Assembly (NCBI GenBank): GCA_049578545.1
Contig: JBAUMF010000115.1
Coordinates: 1 to 11,403, forward strand
Length of the DNA: 11,403 nt
Source of the DNA: DASQBT01 sp049578545
GTDB lineage: Bacteria > Pseudomonadota > Gammaproteobacteria > Burkholderiales > Thiobacillaceae
Direction of reading: 5' to 3'
Shown: positions 1 to 6,317 of the stretch, in pieces
Position numbering within the stretch: position 1 is the first letter of the stretch
Layout: each line of letters opens with the position of its first letter
Made by a program: the position numbers and the translations under genes
The notes under the pieces: generated by a model
Database searches by the model: none
What the model was told of the DNA's origin: nothing
What the model saw: only the letters and a program-made list of their open reading frames with translations

Positions 1-117
1 AAGCCGGCCAAAGTGGCCCTGACCGCCTGCATGCGGAAGCTGTTGGTCATCATGAATTCCATGCTTAAGCATCGTACCCCTTGGAATCCTCCTGTTGACT
101 TACAACACAGTTGCTAA
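1..117 (+). CDS. IS110-family transposase, C-terminal end (partial)
   Basis: The reading frame is open from the first base of the window and stops at 115-117, giving the last 38 residues of a protein. They contain the block KPAKVALTACMRKLLVIMNS followed by a TPW motif. This block is the characteristic C-terminal end of IS110/IS1111-family transposases (DEDD RuvC-like domain plus a serine-containing C-terminal domain), which insert using an element-encoded bridge RNA. The catalytic parts lie to the left of the window, so it cannot be said whether the copy is functional. The element points toward the integron integrase, and its right end must lie in or just beyond the AT-rich stretch after 117; the exact boundary is not visible. 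Family assignment is from recognition of the conserved tail. Confidence 0.8.
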   Translation, partial: KPAKVALTACMRKLLVIMNSMLKHRTPWNPPVDLQHSC

Positions 118-234
118 CGTAATTTAGGTAACAAGAAATCTAGCGAGATATGCGGTCTAAATCAACCTTTTTATCACTAACTATAACTTTCGTAATAGGT
201 TTTGGTGTTGCTTTCGATTTTAGGGAAACCTAAA
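118..234. other. AT-rich spacer between the IS110 end and intI
   Basis: This spacer is clearly more AT-rich than the flanking coding DNA. It should hold the right end of the IS110 element, the intI promoter and, in an ordinary integron, the attI site. A TATAAC box at 182-187 could be a -10 element, but no convincing -35 accompanies it. I scanned both strands for the core-site heptamer GTTRRRY and its complement and found no match. There is also no CTG-N10-CAG LexA box of the kind that controls many intI genes. Confidence 0.5.
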
Positions 235-1224
235 ATGTCACGGATGAAAGTTCAAGCGATTTCTAAACAATCTCCCAAGCTTCTTGATCGTCTGCGGGCT
301 GAAATCCGTTTGCGGCATTACAGCATCCGCACCGAGGAAACCTACGCGGACTGGGCGCGCCGTTACATTCTCTTCCATGGCAAGCGCCATCCTGCCCAGA
401 TGGGGGCTGAGGAAATCAGGAATTTCCTGAGTCACCTGGCGACTGAGCGCAATGTGTCGGCTTCCACCCAGAACCAGGCCAAGTCCGCCCTGTTGTTCCT
501 GTACAAGGAGGTGCTGGGCATCGATCTCCCCTGGCTGGATGAGGTGATCAGCGCGAAGAAAGCCAGACGATTGCCGGTAGTGTTGACGCAGACGGAGGTG
601 CGCCGATTGCTGGGCGGCACGTCGGGTAGCATGGGTTTGATTGTTGCCTTGCTGTATGGAACGGGCATGCGCCTGCTTGAAGGTTTGCGTCTGCGGGTAA
701 AGGATGTTGAATTTACCCGCCGTGAAATCATTGTGCGTGAGGGTAAGGGGAATAAGGATCGGATAACGATGCTGCCCGAAAATCTGTTGCTGTCCTTGAA
801 AGCCCACCTGGAAAAAGTGAAGGCCCTGCATGACCGAGATATCGAAGCAGGCTTTGGCGAGGTGTACCTGCCGGACGCGCTGGCGGTGAAATACCCTAAT
901 GCGGCGAGAAGCTGGGGCTGGCAGTACGTGTTTCCTTCTTCGCAGCGTTCGATCGATCCTCGTTCTGGGGTCGAACGGCGTCACCATGTGCATGAGCACA
1001 GTGTTCAGCGCGCAGTACGCGAGGCGGCGAAACTGGCAGAGATTCATAAGCCGGTCACACCGCACGTGCTGCGTCATTCCTTTGCCACGCATCTGCTGCA
1101 GGCCGGTTACGACATCCGCACCGTGCAGGAGCTGCTAGGCCACAAGGATGTAGCCACAACCATGATCTATACACATGTCCTGAACAAGGGCGGGCGCGGC
1201 GTGGTCAGCCCGCTGGATGCTTGA
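235..1224 (+). CDS. intI: integron integrase (tyrosine recombinase)
   Basis: This enzyme catalyses site-specific recombination between attI and the folded single-stranded attC sites of gene cassettes. The N-terminal SAM-like domain (about residues 10-105) contains the RHYSIRTEETYADW block. The catalytic domain has all the expected residues: R146 (GTGMR), K174 (GKGNK), H277 and R280 (TPHVLRH), H303 (LLGH) and nucleophile Y312 (MIYTH). R146, R280 and Y312 carry the same numbers I recall for class 1 IntI1, which supports the ATG at 235 over a TTG at 202. AGGG at 222-225 is a suitable ribosome-binding site for 235. The extra region specific to IntI lies at about residues 212-262 (LPDALAVKYPNAARSWGW, then DPRSGVERRHH), separating it from XerC/XerD. 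The 329-residue protein looks intact. Cassettes would lie to its left, but an IS110 element sits there instead. It reads toward recR, 92 bases downstream. Confidence 0.95.
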   Translation: MSRMKVQAISKQSPKLLDRLRAEIRLRHYSIRTEETYADWARRYILFHGKRHPAQMGAEEIRNFLSHLATERNVSASTQNQAKSALLFLYKEVLGIDLPWLDEVISAKKARRLPVVLTQTEVRRLLGGTSGSMGLIVALLYGTGMRLLEGLRLRVKDVEFTRREIIVREGKGNKDRITMLPENLLLSLKAHLEKVKALHDRDIEAGFGEVYLPDALAVKYPNAARSWGWQYVFPSSQRSIDPRSGVERRHHVHEHSVQRAVREAAKLAEIHKPVTPHVLRHSFATHLLQAGYDIRTVQELLGHKDVATTMIYTHVLNKGGRGVVSPLDA

Positions 1225-1253
1225 ATTGTGACGCCTGCTTTGACTGGACGGCC

Positions 1254-1286
1254 TCGTCGCGATGCTTGCAATGACAATTGCGACGA
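1254..1286. repeat. REP-like palindrome between intI and recR
   Basis: The arms TCGTCGC (1254-1260) and GCGACGA (1280-1286) form a 7-bp inverted repeat around a 19-base loop. The loop overlaps a second small inverted repeat, GCAAT/ATTGC, at 1268-1281. There is no U-tract, so it is not a convincing terminator. It resembles a degenerate member of the dispersed 'GTCATTGCGA' type of palindromes seen in many proteobacteria. Confidence 0.45.
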
Positions 1287-1316
1287 CAGGGATCGAAGTC
1301 TGACAAGGAACACGCG

Positions 1317-1925
1317 TTGAATACGAAGCAAAAAACGCCGGGGACGCTGGCGACCCTGATCGAGGCCCTGCGCGTGCTGCCGGGGGTGGGGCCCAAGTCG
1401 GCGGCCCGCATGGCGTATCACCTGCTGCAGCGCGACCGCGCCGGTGCGGAGCAGCTTGCGCATGCCCTGGCGGATGCGCTGGCCACGCTGCATCACTGCG
1501 CGCTGTGCAACAATTTTGCCGAATCCGATGTGTGCGAACTGTGCGCCAACCCCCGGCGCGACCGGCGCATGCTGACGGTGGTGGAAATGCCGGCGGACCA
1601 GAACGTGCTTGAATCGACGCAGAGTTACAACGGCCTGTATTTCGTGCTGATGGGGCGGCTGTCGCCGCTGGATAATATCGGGCCGAAGGAGATCAGCCTG
1701 GAGCGGCTGATGAGCCGCGCCATGAACGGCGAGGTGGAGGAAGTCGTGCTGGCCACCAATTTCACCCCGGAAGGCGAGGCCACCGCCCATGTGCTGGGCG
1801 ACATGCTCAAGGCCAGGGGACTCAAGGTGACACGCCTGGCGCGTGGCGTGCCGGTCGGGGGCGAGCTGGAATATGTGGACAGCGGCACGCTGGCGCAGGC
1901 CCTGCGCGACCGGCGCAGCATTTAG
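1317..1925 (+). CDS. recR: recombination mediator protein RecR
   Basis: RecR acts with RecF and RecO to load RecA onto SSB-coated gapped DNA. The order of parts is typical: an N-terminal helix-hairpin-helix (LPGVGPKSA, residues 21-29), a four-cysteine zinc finger (C61, C64, C73, C76), a Toprim domain from about residue 85, and the C-terminal Walker-B-like segment RGVPVGGELEYVD (about 176-188). I chose the TTG at 1317 because AAGGAA at 1305-1310 lies 7 bases upstream and it gives 202 residues, close to the usual 200 or so. The frame remains open up to another TTG at 1278, but those extra residues have no counterpart in the family. recR is usually the last gene after dnaX and a YbaB-family gene; here intI lies directly upstream, so that arrangement is absent or displaced. 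All key residues are present. Confidence 0.96.
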   Translation: MNTKQKTPGTLATLIEALRVLPGVGPKSAARMAYHLLQRDRAGAEQLAHALADALATLHHCALCNNFAESDVCELCANPRRDRRMLTVVEMPADQNVLESTQSYNGLYFVLMGRLSPLDNIGPKEISLERLMSRAMNGEVEEVVLATNFTPEGEATAHVLGDMLKARGLKVTRLARGVPVGGELEYVDSGTLAQALRDRRSI

Positions 1926-2077
1926 CGGTTTAGGCAGCGAATGAATCACTGATGCCAGGCCGATACGCAGGCAAGCCTGCAGGTGCAAAATCAGCGTCGG
2001 GTCGGCGTGTCCTCGGGTGTGATTGAATAACTGCCGTTTTCCTGGCGGATTCCACCATGGCCGGCGGGTCTCACTTG

Positions 2078-2098
2078 CCGGACGCCGTCCGGTAAAAT
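2078..2098 (+). promoter_or_regulatory. possible -10 box and hairpin before purB
   Basis: A GTCCGG-ended inverted repeat (CCGGAC gcc GTCCGG, 2078-2092) is followed at once by TAAAAT (2093-2098), a good -10 hexamer. No good -35 is spaced to it. If this is the promoter, transcription would start near 2105. The upstream in-frame ATG at 2097 would then be outside the mRNA, supporting translation from 2130. The rest of the gap from recR (1926-2077) holds only a GCAGGC/GCCTGC hairpin at 1967-1980 without a U-tract. Confidence 0.35.
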
Positions 2099-2129
2099 GA
2101 CCGTTTCAGCAATCTGGAATGGACACCGT

Positions 2130-3500
2130 ATGGAACTCTCCGCGCTGACTGCACTGTCGCCGCTCGACGGCCGCTATGGCGGCAAGATTGCATCGCTGCG
2201 CCCTTATTTCAGCGAATTTGGCCTGATCAAGCACCGCGTGAAAGTCGAGGTCGAGTGGCTGAAGGCATTGGGTGACGAGCCAGGGATTGCCGAGGTGCCG
2301 CCATTTTCGGCTGCAGCAAAAGCGTTTCTCGATGCTCTTGCGAGTGGTCTTTCCGAAGCGGACGCCAGGCGAGTGAAGGAAATCGAGGCGACCACGAATC
2401 ATGATGTCAAGGCAGTGGAATATTTCCTGAAGGAGCGCTGCAAGGACAATGGCGAGATTGCGAAGGTCAGCGAGTTCTGGCATTTCGCCTGCACCTCGGA
2501 AGACATCAACAACCTGTCCCATGGCCTGATGCTGAAAGGCGCGCAGGAAGAAGTCCTGCTGCCCTCGCTGGGCATCCTGATCGATCGTCTGCAGGGGCTG
2601 GCGCATGCCCTGGCAGACTTGCCCATGCTGTCGCACACCCACGGCCAGCCTGCCAGCCCGACCACGCTGGGCAAGGAACTGGCGAATGTGGCGTACCGCC
2701 TGATGCGGGTAAGGGCGCAGCTCGCGGATGTCGAGTTGCTGGGCAAGATCAATGGCGCGGTCGGCAATTACAACGCCCATCTTTCCGCCTACCCGGAGTT
2801 CGACTGGGAGGCGTTCGGCAAGAGGTTTGTCGAAAGCCTGGGACTCGGCTTCAACCCCTACACCATCCAGATCGAGCCGCACGATTACATGGCCGAGCTG
2901 TTCGATGCGCAGGTTCGCGCCAACACCATCCTTATTGATCTGTGCCGGGATGCCTGGGGCTACATATCGCTCGGCTATTTCAAGCAGAAGGTGAAGGAAG
3001 GCGAAGTGGGTTCGTCCACCATGCCGCACAAGGTCAACCCCATCGATTTCGAGAATGCGGAAGGCAACTTCGGCCTGGCCAACGCGATGCTGACGCACCT
3101 TGCGCAAAAGCTGCCGATTTCACGCTGGCAGCGCGACCTCACCGATTCCACTGCGCTGCGCAACATGGGCGTGGGGCTGGGCTACACCCTGTTGGGCTAC
3201 GAATCCTGTCTGCGCGGCCTGGGCAAGCTGGAGGCCAATCCGGCTGCATTGGCGGCCGACCTCGATGGCAACTGGGAAGTGCTGGCGGAGCCGATCCAGA
3301 CGGTCATGCGCCGCTACGGGGTGGCCAATCCCTATGAGCAACTGAAGGCGCTGACCCGTGGCAAGGGCGGAATCAGCCGGGAAACCCTGCATGCGTTCAT
3401 TGACGGGCTGGCGATTCCGCAAGGTGAGAAGGTCCGACTCAAGCAGATGACGCCGGCGAGCTATATCGGCAAGGCAGTGGAACTGGCCCGGCGAATTTAA
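2130..3500 (+). CDS. purB: adenylosuccinate lyase
   Basis: PurB works twice in purine synthesis: it splits SAICAR to AICAR plus fumarate, and adenylosuccinate to AMP plus fumarate. It is a cytosolic homotetramer of the aspartase/fumarase superfamily. The protein starts MELSALTALSPLDGRYGGK like the E. coli enzyme. It has the general-acid histidine in THGQPA (H171) and the flexible-loop signature GSSTMPHKVNP with the catalytic serine at S295, the same numbers as in E. coli PurB. From 2130 it is 456 residues, the same length as the E. coli protein as I recall it. An ATG 33 bases upstream (2097) would add 11 residues not found in the family and overlaps a likely -10 box, so it was rejected. The ribosome-binding site is weak (GGA, 2121-2123). 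No neighbouring purine gene is present. Confidence 0.97.
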   Translation: MELSALTALSPLDGRYGGKIASLRPYFSEFGLIKHRVKVEVEWLKALGDEPGIAEVPPFSAAAKAFLDALASGLSEADARRVKEIEATTNHDVKAVEYFLKERCKDNGEIAKVSEFWHFACTSEDINNLSHGLMLKGAQEEVLLPSLGILIDRLQGLAHALADLPMLSHTHGQPASPTTLGKELANVAYRLMRVRAQLADVELLGKINGAVGNYNAHLSAYPEFDWEAFGKRFVESLGLGFNPYTIQIEPHDYMAELFDAQVRANTILIDLCRDAWGYISLGYFKQKVKEGEVGSSTMPHKVNPIDFENAEGNFGLANAMLTHLAQKLPISRWQRDLTDSTALRNMGVGLGYTLLGYESCLRGLGKLEANPAALAADLDGNWEVLAEPIQTVMRRYGVANPYEQLKALTRGKGGISRETLHAFIDGLAIPQGEKVRLKQMTPASYIGKAVELARRI

Positions 3501-3517
3501 CCCCCGCAGTGCACAAT

Positions 3518-3594
3518 CCCTCTCCCCATTGCAGGGGGAGAGGGGCCGGGGGTGAGGGGGGTCAAGCAGGCGGAGAGGGTTGGGGTGAGGGGGT
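3518..3594. repeat. G-rich REP-like palindrome with a second partial copy
   Basis: CCCTCTCCCC (3518-3527) pairs perfectly with GGGGAGAGGG (3535-3544), giving a 10-bp stem and 7-base loop just after the purB stop. The sequence continues as a GGGGTGAGGG-type tail, and the GGAGAGGG-plus-GGGGTGAGGG unit recurs at 3572-3594 without its left arm. This is the common 'CCCTCTCCC / GGGTGAGGG' dispersed repeat type of proteobacteria. It may end purB transcripts by structure, but no U-tract follows. Confidence 0.7.
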
Positions 3595-3688
3595 TTGGGA
3601 CCGGCAAGAGCGGCAGGGGTGAAGTGCCCAATTGCGGCCTGCAATCATGGGATCGCCATCGCTCCTGTTTTGTGCAGGATCAGTCACA

Positions 3689-4354
3689 TCATGGTTCAAC
3701 GGTGGTCAGGCCCAGGGACTTCCAGTCCTGCATTCCGCCACGGTACCATTTGAGCTTGTTGGCCGGGTAGCCAAGGAAAAGCAAGGTCTTGATATTGGTG
3801 GGGGACTGGCCGCACCAGGCACCATTGCAATAAAAGATCAAAGTCTTGGCTTGTGAAAAGTCCCAGAGCGGCCCAGTTCGATGAGCCCTGAACTTGTCTT
3901 CCAGAATTTCGGCAACTTTTTCCGGGTCATTCCTGGCAAGGAATAATTGATCCCAGGGAATGACGACTGCACCGGGGATGACCCCGGTTCGCTTGATCCA
4001 GTCGTCGGTGCGGGAGTCGACCACCATCAGGTCCTGATTGCCTGCACGGATGTCACGCAGGTAATCCATGAGTTCCAGTTCGCCTATGGTTTCAACCCCT
4101 GGCGCCAATACCATGGGCTGGATGCAGAAAGGGGGACATGGCCTTGAGGTTAGCGCGTAGTCCGAATCGATGATGTTGAAGGTATCCGGATTGCGCTGTA
4201 TGCGTACCCGCTTTCCATGGTGCAAAGCCTCGACGTAGGGCAGGTCGTGGGTGATATAGACATGCTCATCCTCCGCCATGGCCCTGTTGGAGCAGACAAG
4301 GCATGAGGCTGATATGAAAATGGAACATACAAGGGACGCAAAAGAAGTGTTCAT
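3689..4354 (-). CDS. exported rhodanese-like domain protein
   Basis: This 221-residue protein has an N-terminal hydrophobic stretch and a Sec-type cleavage site after A27 (AMA-EDE), so it is probably periplasmic. Residues about 85-215 form a single rhodanese domain: VVDSRTDDWI (111-120), GAVVIPW (128-134), the active-site loop YCNGAWCGQSP (175-185) and the closing RGGMQDW (205-211). Rhodanese domains carry persulfide sulfur on the loop cysteine; either C176 or C181 could serve, C176 fitting the usual position after the central strand. An extra CPPFC pair (C73, C77) precedes the domain and could form a disulfide or bind metal. A sulfur-transfer or redox role is inference; the substrate is unknown. 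AAGGAG on the minus strand (4365-4370) lies 10 bases before the ATG. The gene stands alone, diverging from cnoX. Confidence 0.85.
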   Translation of the reverse strand: MNTSFASLVCSIFISASCLVCSNRAMAEDEHVYITHDLPYVEALHHGKRVRIQRNPDTFNIIDSDYALTSRPCPPFCIQPMVLAPGVETIGELELMDYLRDIRAGNQDLMVVDSRTDDWIKRTGVIPGAVVIPWDQLFLARNDPEKVAEILEDKFRAHRTGPLWDFSQAKTLIFYCNGAWCGQSPTNIKTLLFLGYPANKLKWYRGGMQDWKSLGLTTVEP

Positions 4355-4659
4355 GAATTGTCATCTCCTTCAGGCATTTTGGCTTTGATGGCAGCCACAA
4401 ATCAGCTTGTTAGGTCCTCAAGTCACAGGCACATCGTCGACTCCCGGCCGCCACGCTCTGATTCAGGGGCCCCGCGATTTGCCTCGAGCAGGTCTCCGGC
4501 GAGCTATTGTGGTCGTCCATTTTGCATACTTGAAGCATAGCCATAACATGGGAAACCAGCTAACCTTGCTTTATTGAACTGCGTGAAGCATCGAGATGGA
4601 CGTGGCTTTCAGAGTCCTTCATTCAGTACCTTCTGGCACTTAATCAAACAGGATCAATC
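4355..4659. other. divergent intergenic region, nothing assignable
   Basis: These 305 bases separate the leftward rhodanese gene from the rightward cnoX. They must hold both promoters and both ribosome-binding sites (AAGGAG for the rhodanese gene at 4365-4370, AGGA for cnoX at 4650-4653). No -35/-10 pair close to consensus, strong hairpin, RNA gene or coding signal stands out. A short frame at 4358-4540 has no recognisable protein character. Confidence 0.5.
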
Positions 4660-5514
4660 ATGGGAACCCATGCTATGGATGTCGGTTTGGCCGACTTTAA
4701 ACAACACGTCATTGAAGAATCACGCAGCCGCCCGGTGGTAGTGGACTTCTGGGCGCCCTGGTGCGGCCCCTGCAAGTCGCTCAAGCCTATTCTGGAAAAG
4801 CTGGCAGAGGAGTATGGCGGCAAGTTCTTGCTGGCCAAGGTCAATGCGGACGAGAACCAGGAACTGTCTGCGCAATTCGGTGTGCGGGGCATTCCTGCCG
4901 TCAAGGCCGTGGTGAATGGTGAAGTGACTGATGAGTTTTCGGGTGCGCTACCGGAATCGGCAGTGCGTCAATGGCTGGACAAGCTGATCCCCAGCCCGGC
5001 AGAAACTCTTCGGGCCCAGGCGGCAGAAAAACTGGCGAGCGGAGATGCGGCCGGCGCACTGCAAATTCTGGCGGAAGCCTCCAAGCTTGATCCACAGAAC
5101 GAATGGGTGAGACTGGATGCGGCTGAAGCGCTGGCAACGTTAGGAGAAAACGGCGAAGCGCAGCGCCTGCTCGAAAGCATCAAGGGAGACGCTGCGTCCA
5201 GTTCGAGGGCGATGCAACTCAAGGTAAAGCTTGATCTTGCTGCAAGTGCCGAAAGCGGTGTGGATGAAAAAGACTTGCTGTCGCGTCTTTCAGCAAATGA
5301 AAACGATCTCGAAGCCCGTCTGAAACTTGCCAATTACTATGCAGCAACTGGAAATTATGCCCTGGCCTTTGATCAGCTATTGGAGATCACCCGGCGGGAC
5401 CGTGGATTCGAAGACGATATCGGGCGCAAAACCATGCTGAATCTGTTTACCTTGCTGGGGAGCGATCCACTGGTCAGCGAATATCGGCGCAAGCTGGCCT
5501 GGGCGCTGAATTAA
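4660..5514 (+). CDS. cnoX: thioredoxin-TPR chaperedoxin CnoX (YbbN family)
   Basis: CnoX holds unfolding proteins, protects them from over-oxidation and passes them to DnaK or GroEL. The N-terminal thioredoxin fold (about residues 5-108) has VDFWAPWCGPCK with the redox pair C35/C38 and the cis-proline at P79 (RGIPA). The C-terminal half (about 114-284) is alpha-helical with TPR character (AAEKLASGDAAGALQILAEA; then ANYYAATGNYALAFDQLLEI). The length, 284 residues, fits the family. E. coli CnoX lacks a complete CXXC, while this one keeps the full WCGPC motif, so it may also act as an oxidoreductase, as reported for some alphaproteobacterial members. The ATG at 4660 has AGGA 6 bases upstream and no signal peptide follows, so it is cytosolic. 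It is transcribed alone. No nearby gene suggests a partner. Confidence 0.93.
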   Translation: MGTHAMDVGLADFKQHVIEESRSRPVVVDFWAPWCGPCKSLKPILEKLAEEYGGKFLLAKVNADENQELSAQFGVRGIPAVKAVVNGEVTDEFSGALPESAVRQWLDKLIPSPAETLRAQAAEKLASGDAAGALQILAEASKLDPQNEWVRLDAAEALATLGENGEAQRLLESIKGDAASSSRAMQLKVKLDLAASAESGVDEKDLLSRLSANENDLEARLKLANYYAATGNYALAFDQLLEITRRDRGFEDDIGRKTMLNLFTLLGSDPLVSEYRRKLAWALN

Positions 5515-5692
5515 CTCGACGTACATGACAGATTGGGCCGTTAAGCCGGAAGTGGAGCCTCGTTCATCAAGCGAGCACGTGAATGAAAGAAGCACTGAAG
5601 GTTGTCGGCTGGATGGACGATGGATGTGCTCGCGACATCATTGATTCATCGCTGCAGTCTTCGCGATTACGAATGAATCACCGCCAACCCTG

Positions 5693-5956
5693 ATGAAATC
5701 GTGGGACTGTGGAAAGATCGGATACCCTCACATTCACGTCCTGCTGTTCGTTGGCAAACATGAAGACGCTGCCGAAGTAGTAAGCAGTGCCCGTGATTTG
5801 CGGGCCAAGGCGGTTATCAAGGCCGGGCTGGGACAGATCAATGAACACGGCTTTGATGTTCGTGGCGGGGATTACGCCGCCGAATACATTGCCAAATTTG
5901 GCAAGGAAACATCGAGAATTCAAGAGGGTAACCCCACTACGATAGATCGAAACTGA
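5693..5956 (+). pseudogene. remnant of a rolling-circle (HUH) replication protein
   Basis: This is an 87-codon open stretch whose middle looks like the second half of a rolling-circle plasmid Rep catalytic domain. GYPHIHVLLFV (residues 10-20) matches the HUH metal-binding motif, normally WHPHxHVL. About 40 residues later, HGFDVRGGDYAAEYIAKFGKE matches the region with the nicking tyrosine and following lysine (Y..EY..K). The N-terminal half and everything after KFGKE are missing. The frame upstream is closed by a TGA near 5642, and no matching pieces were found in the other frames to the right. It is therefore best read as a decayed fragment of a plasmid or related mobile element. Family assignment rests on motif recognition only. 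A small intact gene is the alternative, but no ribosome-binding site precedes the ATG. Confidence 0.55.
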
Positions 5957-6045
5957 ATAACTTGATCGATTCGTTGGGTAACATTCCAATAAAGAAGATG
6001 GGAGGTTGTCATGAACCTTTTGAAACTATAACTCAGTGAGGTAAG

Positions 6046-6064
6046 CCCCCGGCTTTGCCGGGGG
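6046..6064. repeat. GC-rich hairpin, copy 1 of a repeated type
   Basis: CCCCCGGC and GCCGGGGG form a perfect 8-bp stem around TTT, preceded by TAAG. A close relative with the same loop and flank (TAAG, CCTCCGGC, TTT, GCCGGAGG) lies at 6299-6317. No U-tract follows on either strand, so it is a repeat rather than a clear terminator. Confidence 0.7.
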
Positions 6065-6120
6065 ACTCCAAGAGGTTTGACCTATGCGGCGGTTGGGAAT
6101 GTATGGCGCTTGTGGCGTCC

Positions 6121-6236
6121 CCGTTTCCCTCCCCCTTGATGGGGGAGGGCTAGGGTGGGGGTGAAATAGTGTCCGAAGCAAGTAGAAGTTTCTCACCCCC
6201 ATCCCAACGTTCCCCCGTCAAGGGAGAAGGAGTGTT
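6121..6236. repeat. pair of facing G-rich palindromes (BIME/MITE-like)
   Basis: The left unit has a perfect 9-bp stem, CCCTCCCCC (6127-6135) with GGGGGAGGG (6141-6149), then a TGGGGGTGA tail. The right unit (about 6189-6236) is an imperfect inverted copy: its reverse complement reads the same motif order, TCTCCCTTGACGGGGGA followed by TGGGATGGGGGTGAGAAA. Together they form an imperfect inverted repeat of about 115 bases around a spacer of roughly 20. This arrangement resembles paired REP elements or a small non-autonomous element. Confidence 0.7.
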
Positions 6237-6241
6237 GCCCT

Positions 6242-6317
6242 GCCGCCTTCAGGCGGCTCACGATTTTATCGGCGCCTTTGAGGCGCTCACCCAATAAGCC
6301 TCCGGCTTTGCCGGAGG
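6242..6317. repeat. three tandem GC-rich hairpins overlapping a gene end
   Basis: Three short hairpins follow one another: GCCGCCT/AGGCGGC (6242-6257), GCGCCT/AGGCGC (6272-6286) and CCTCCGGC/GCCGGAGG (6299-6317). The first two are each followed by CTCAC, suggesting a shared unit. The stop codon and last residues of the leftward HEPN gene lie inside this cluster. The first hairpin is near the end of that gene and could protect or end its mRNA, but has no U-tract. Confidence 0.65.

Larger units (their letters stand above)
5957..6257. other. gene-free stretch filled with palindromic repeats
   Basis: No gene is seen between the Rep remnant and the end of the HEPN gene. Apart from the first 80 or so bases, most of the stretch consists of the hairpins and inverted repeats listed separately (6046-6064, 6121-6236, 6242-6257). 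Confidence 0.6.

Noticed and set aside
202..234. TTG at 202 as the intI start, adding 11 residues
   Set aside because: The ATG at 235 has a better-placed AGGG and gives catalytic residues the same numbers as IntI1 (R146, R280, Y312).
238..1092. Long open frame on the minus strand opposite intI
   Set aside because: It is a shadow of intI with no recognisable domain; the plus-strand protein has full family conservation.
1167..1988. 273-codon minus-strand frame covering recR
   Set aside because: Composition is rich in His/Gln/Arg as expected from antisense of GC-rich coding DNA; RecR on the plus strand explains the region.
2106..3107. 333-codon minus-strand frame inside purB
   Set aside because: It is antisense of a fully conserved PurB and has no motif of its own.
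5584..5694. 36-codon plus-strand ORF before the Rep remnant
   Set aside because: Too short, no ribosome-binding site and no family resemblance; it does not extend the Rep homology.
5678..5989. 103-codon minus-strand frame over the Rep remnant
   Set aside because: The plus strand carries recognisable HUH and tyrosine motifs; the minus frame shows nothing.
6041..6317. Possible CRISPR array because of repeated hairpins
   Set aside because: The repeats differ in sequence and spacing and there are no regular spacers; they are dispersed palindromes.
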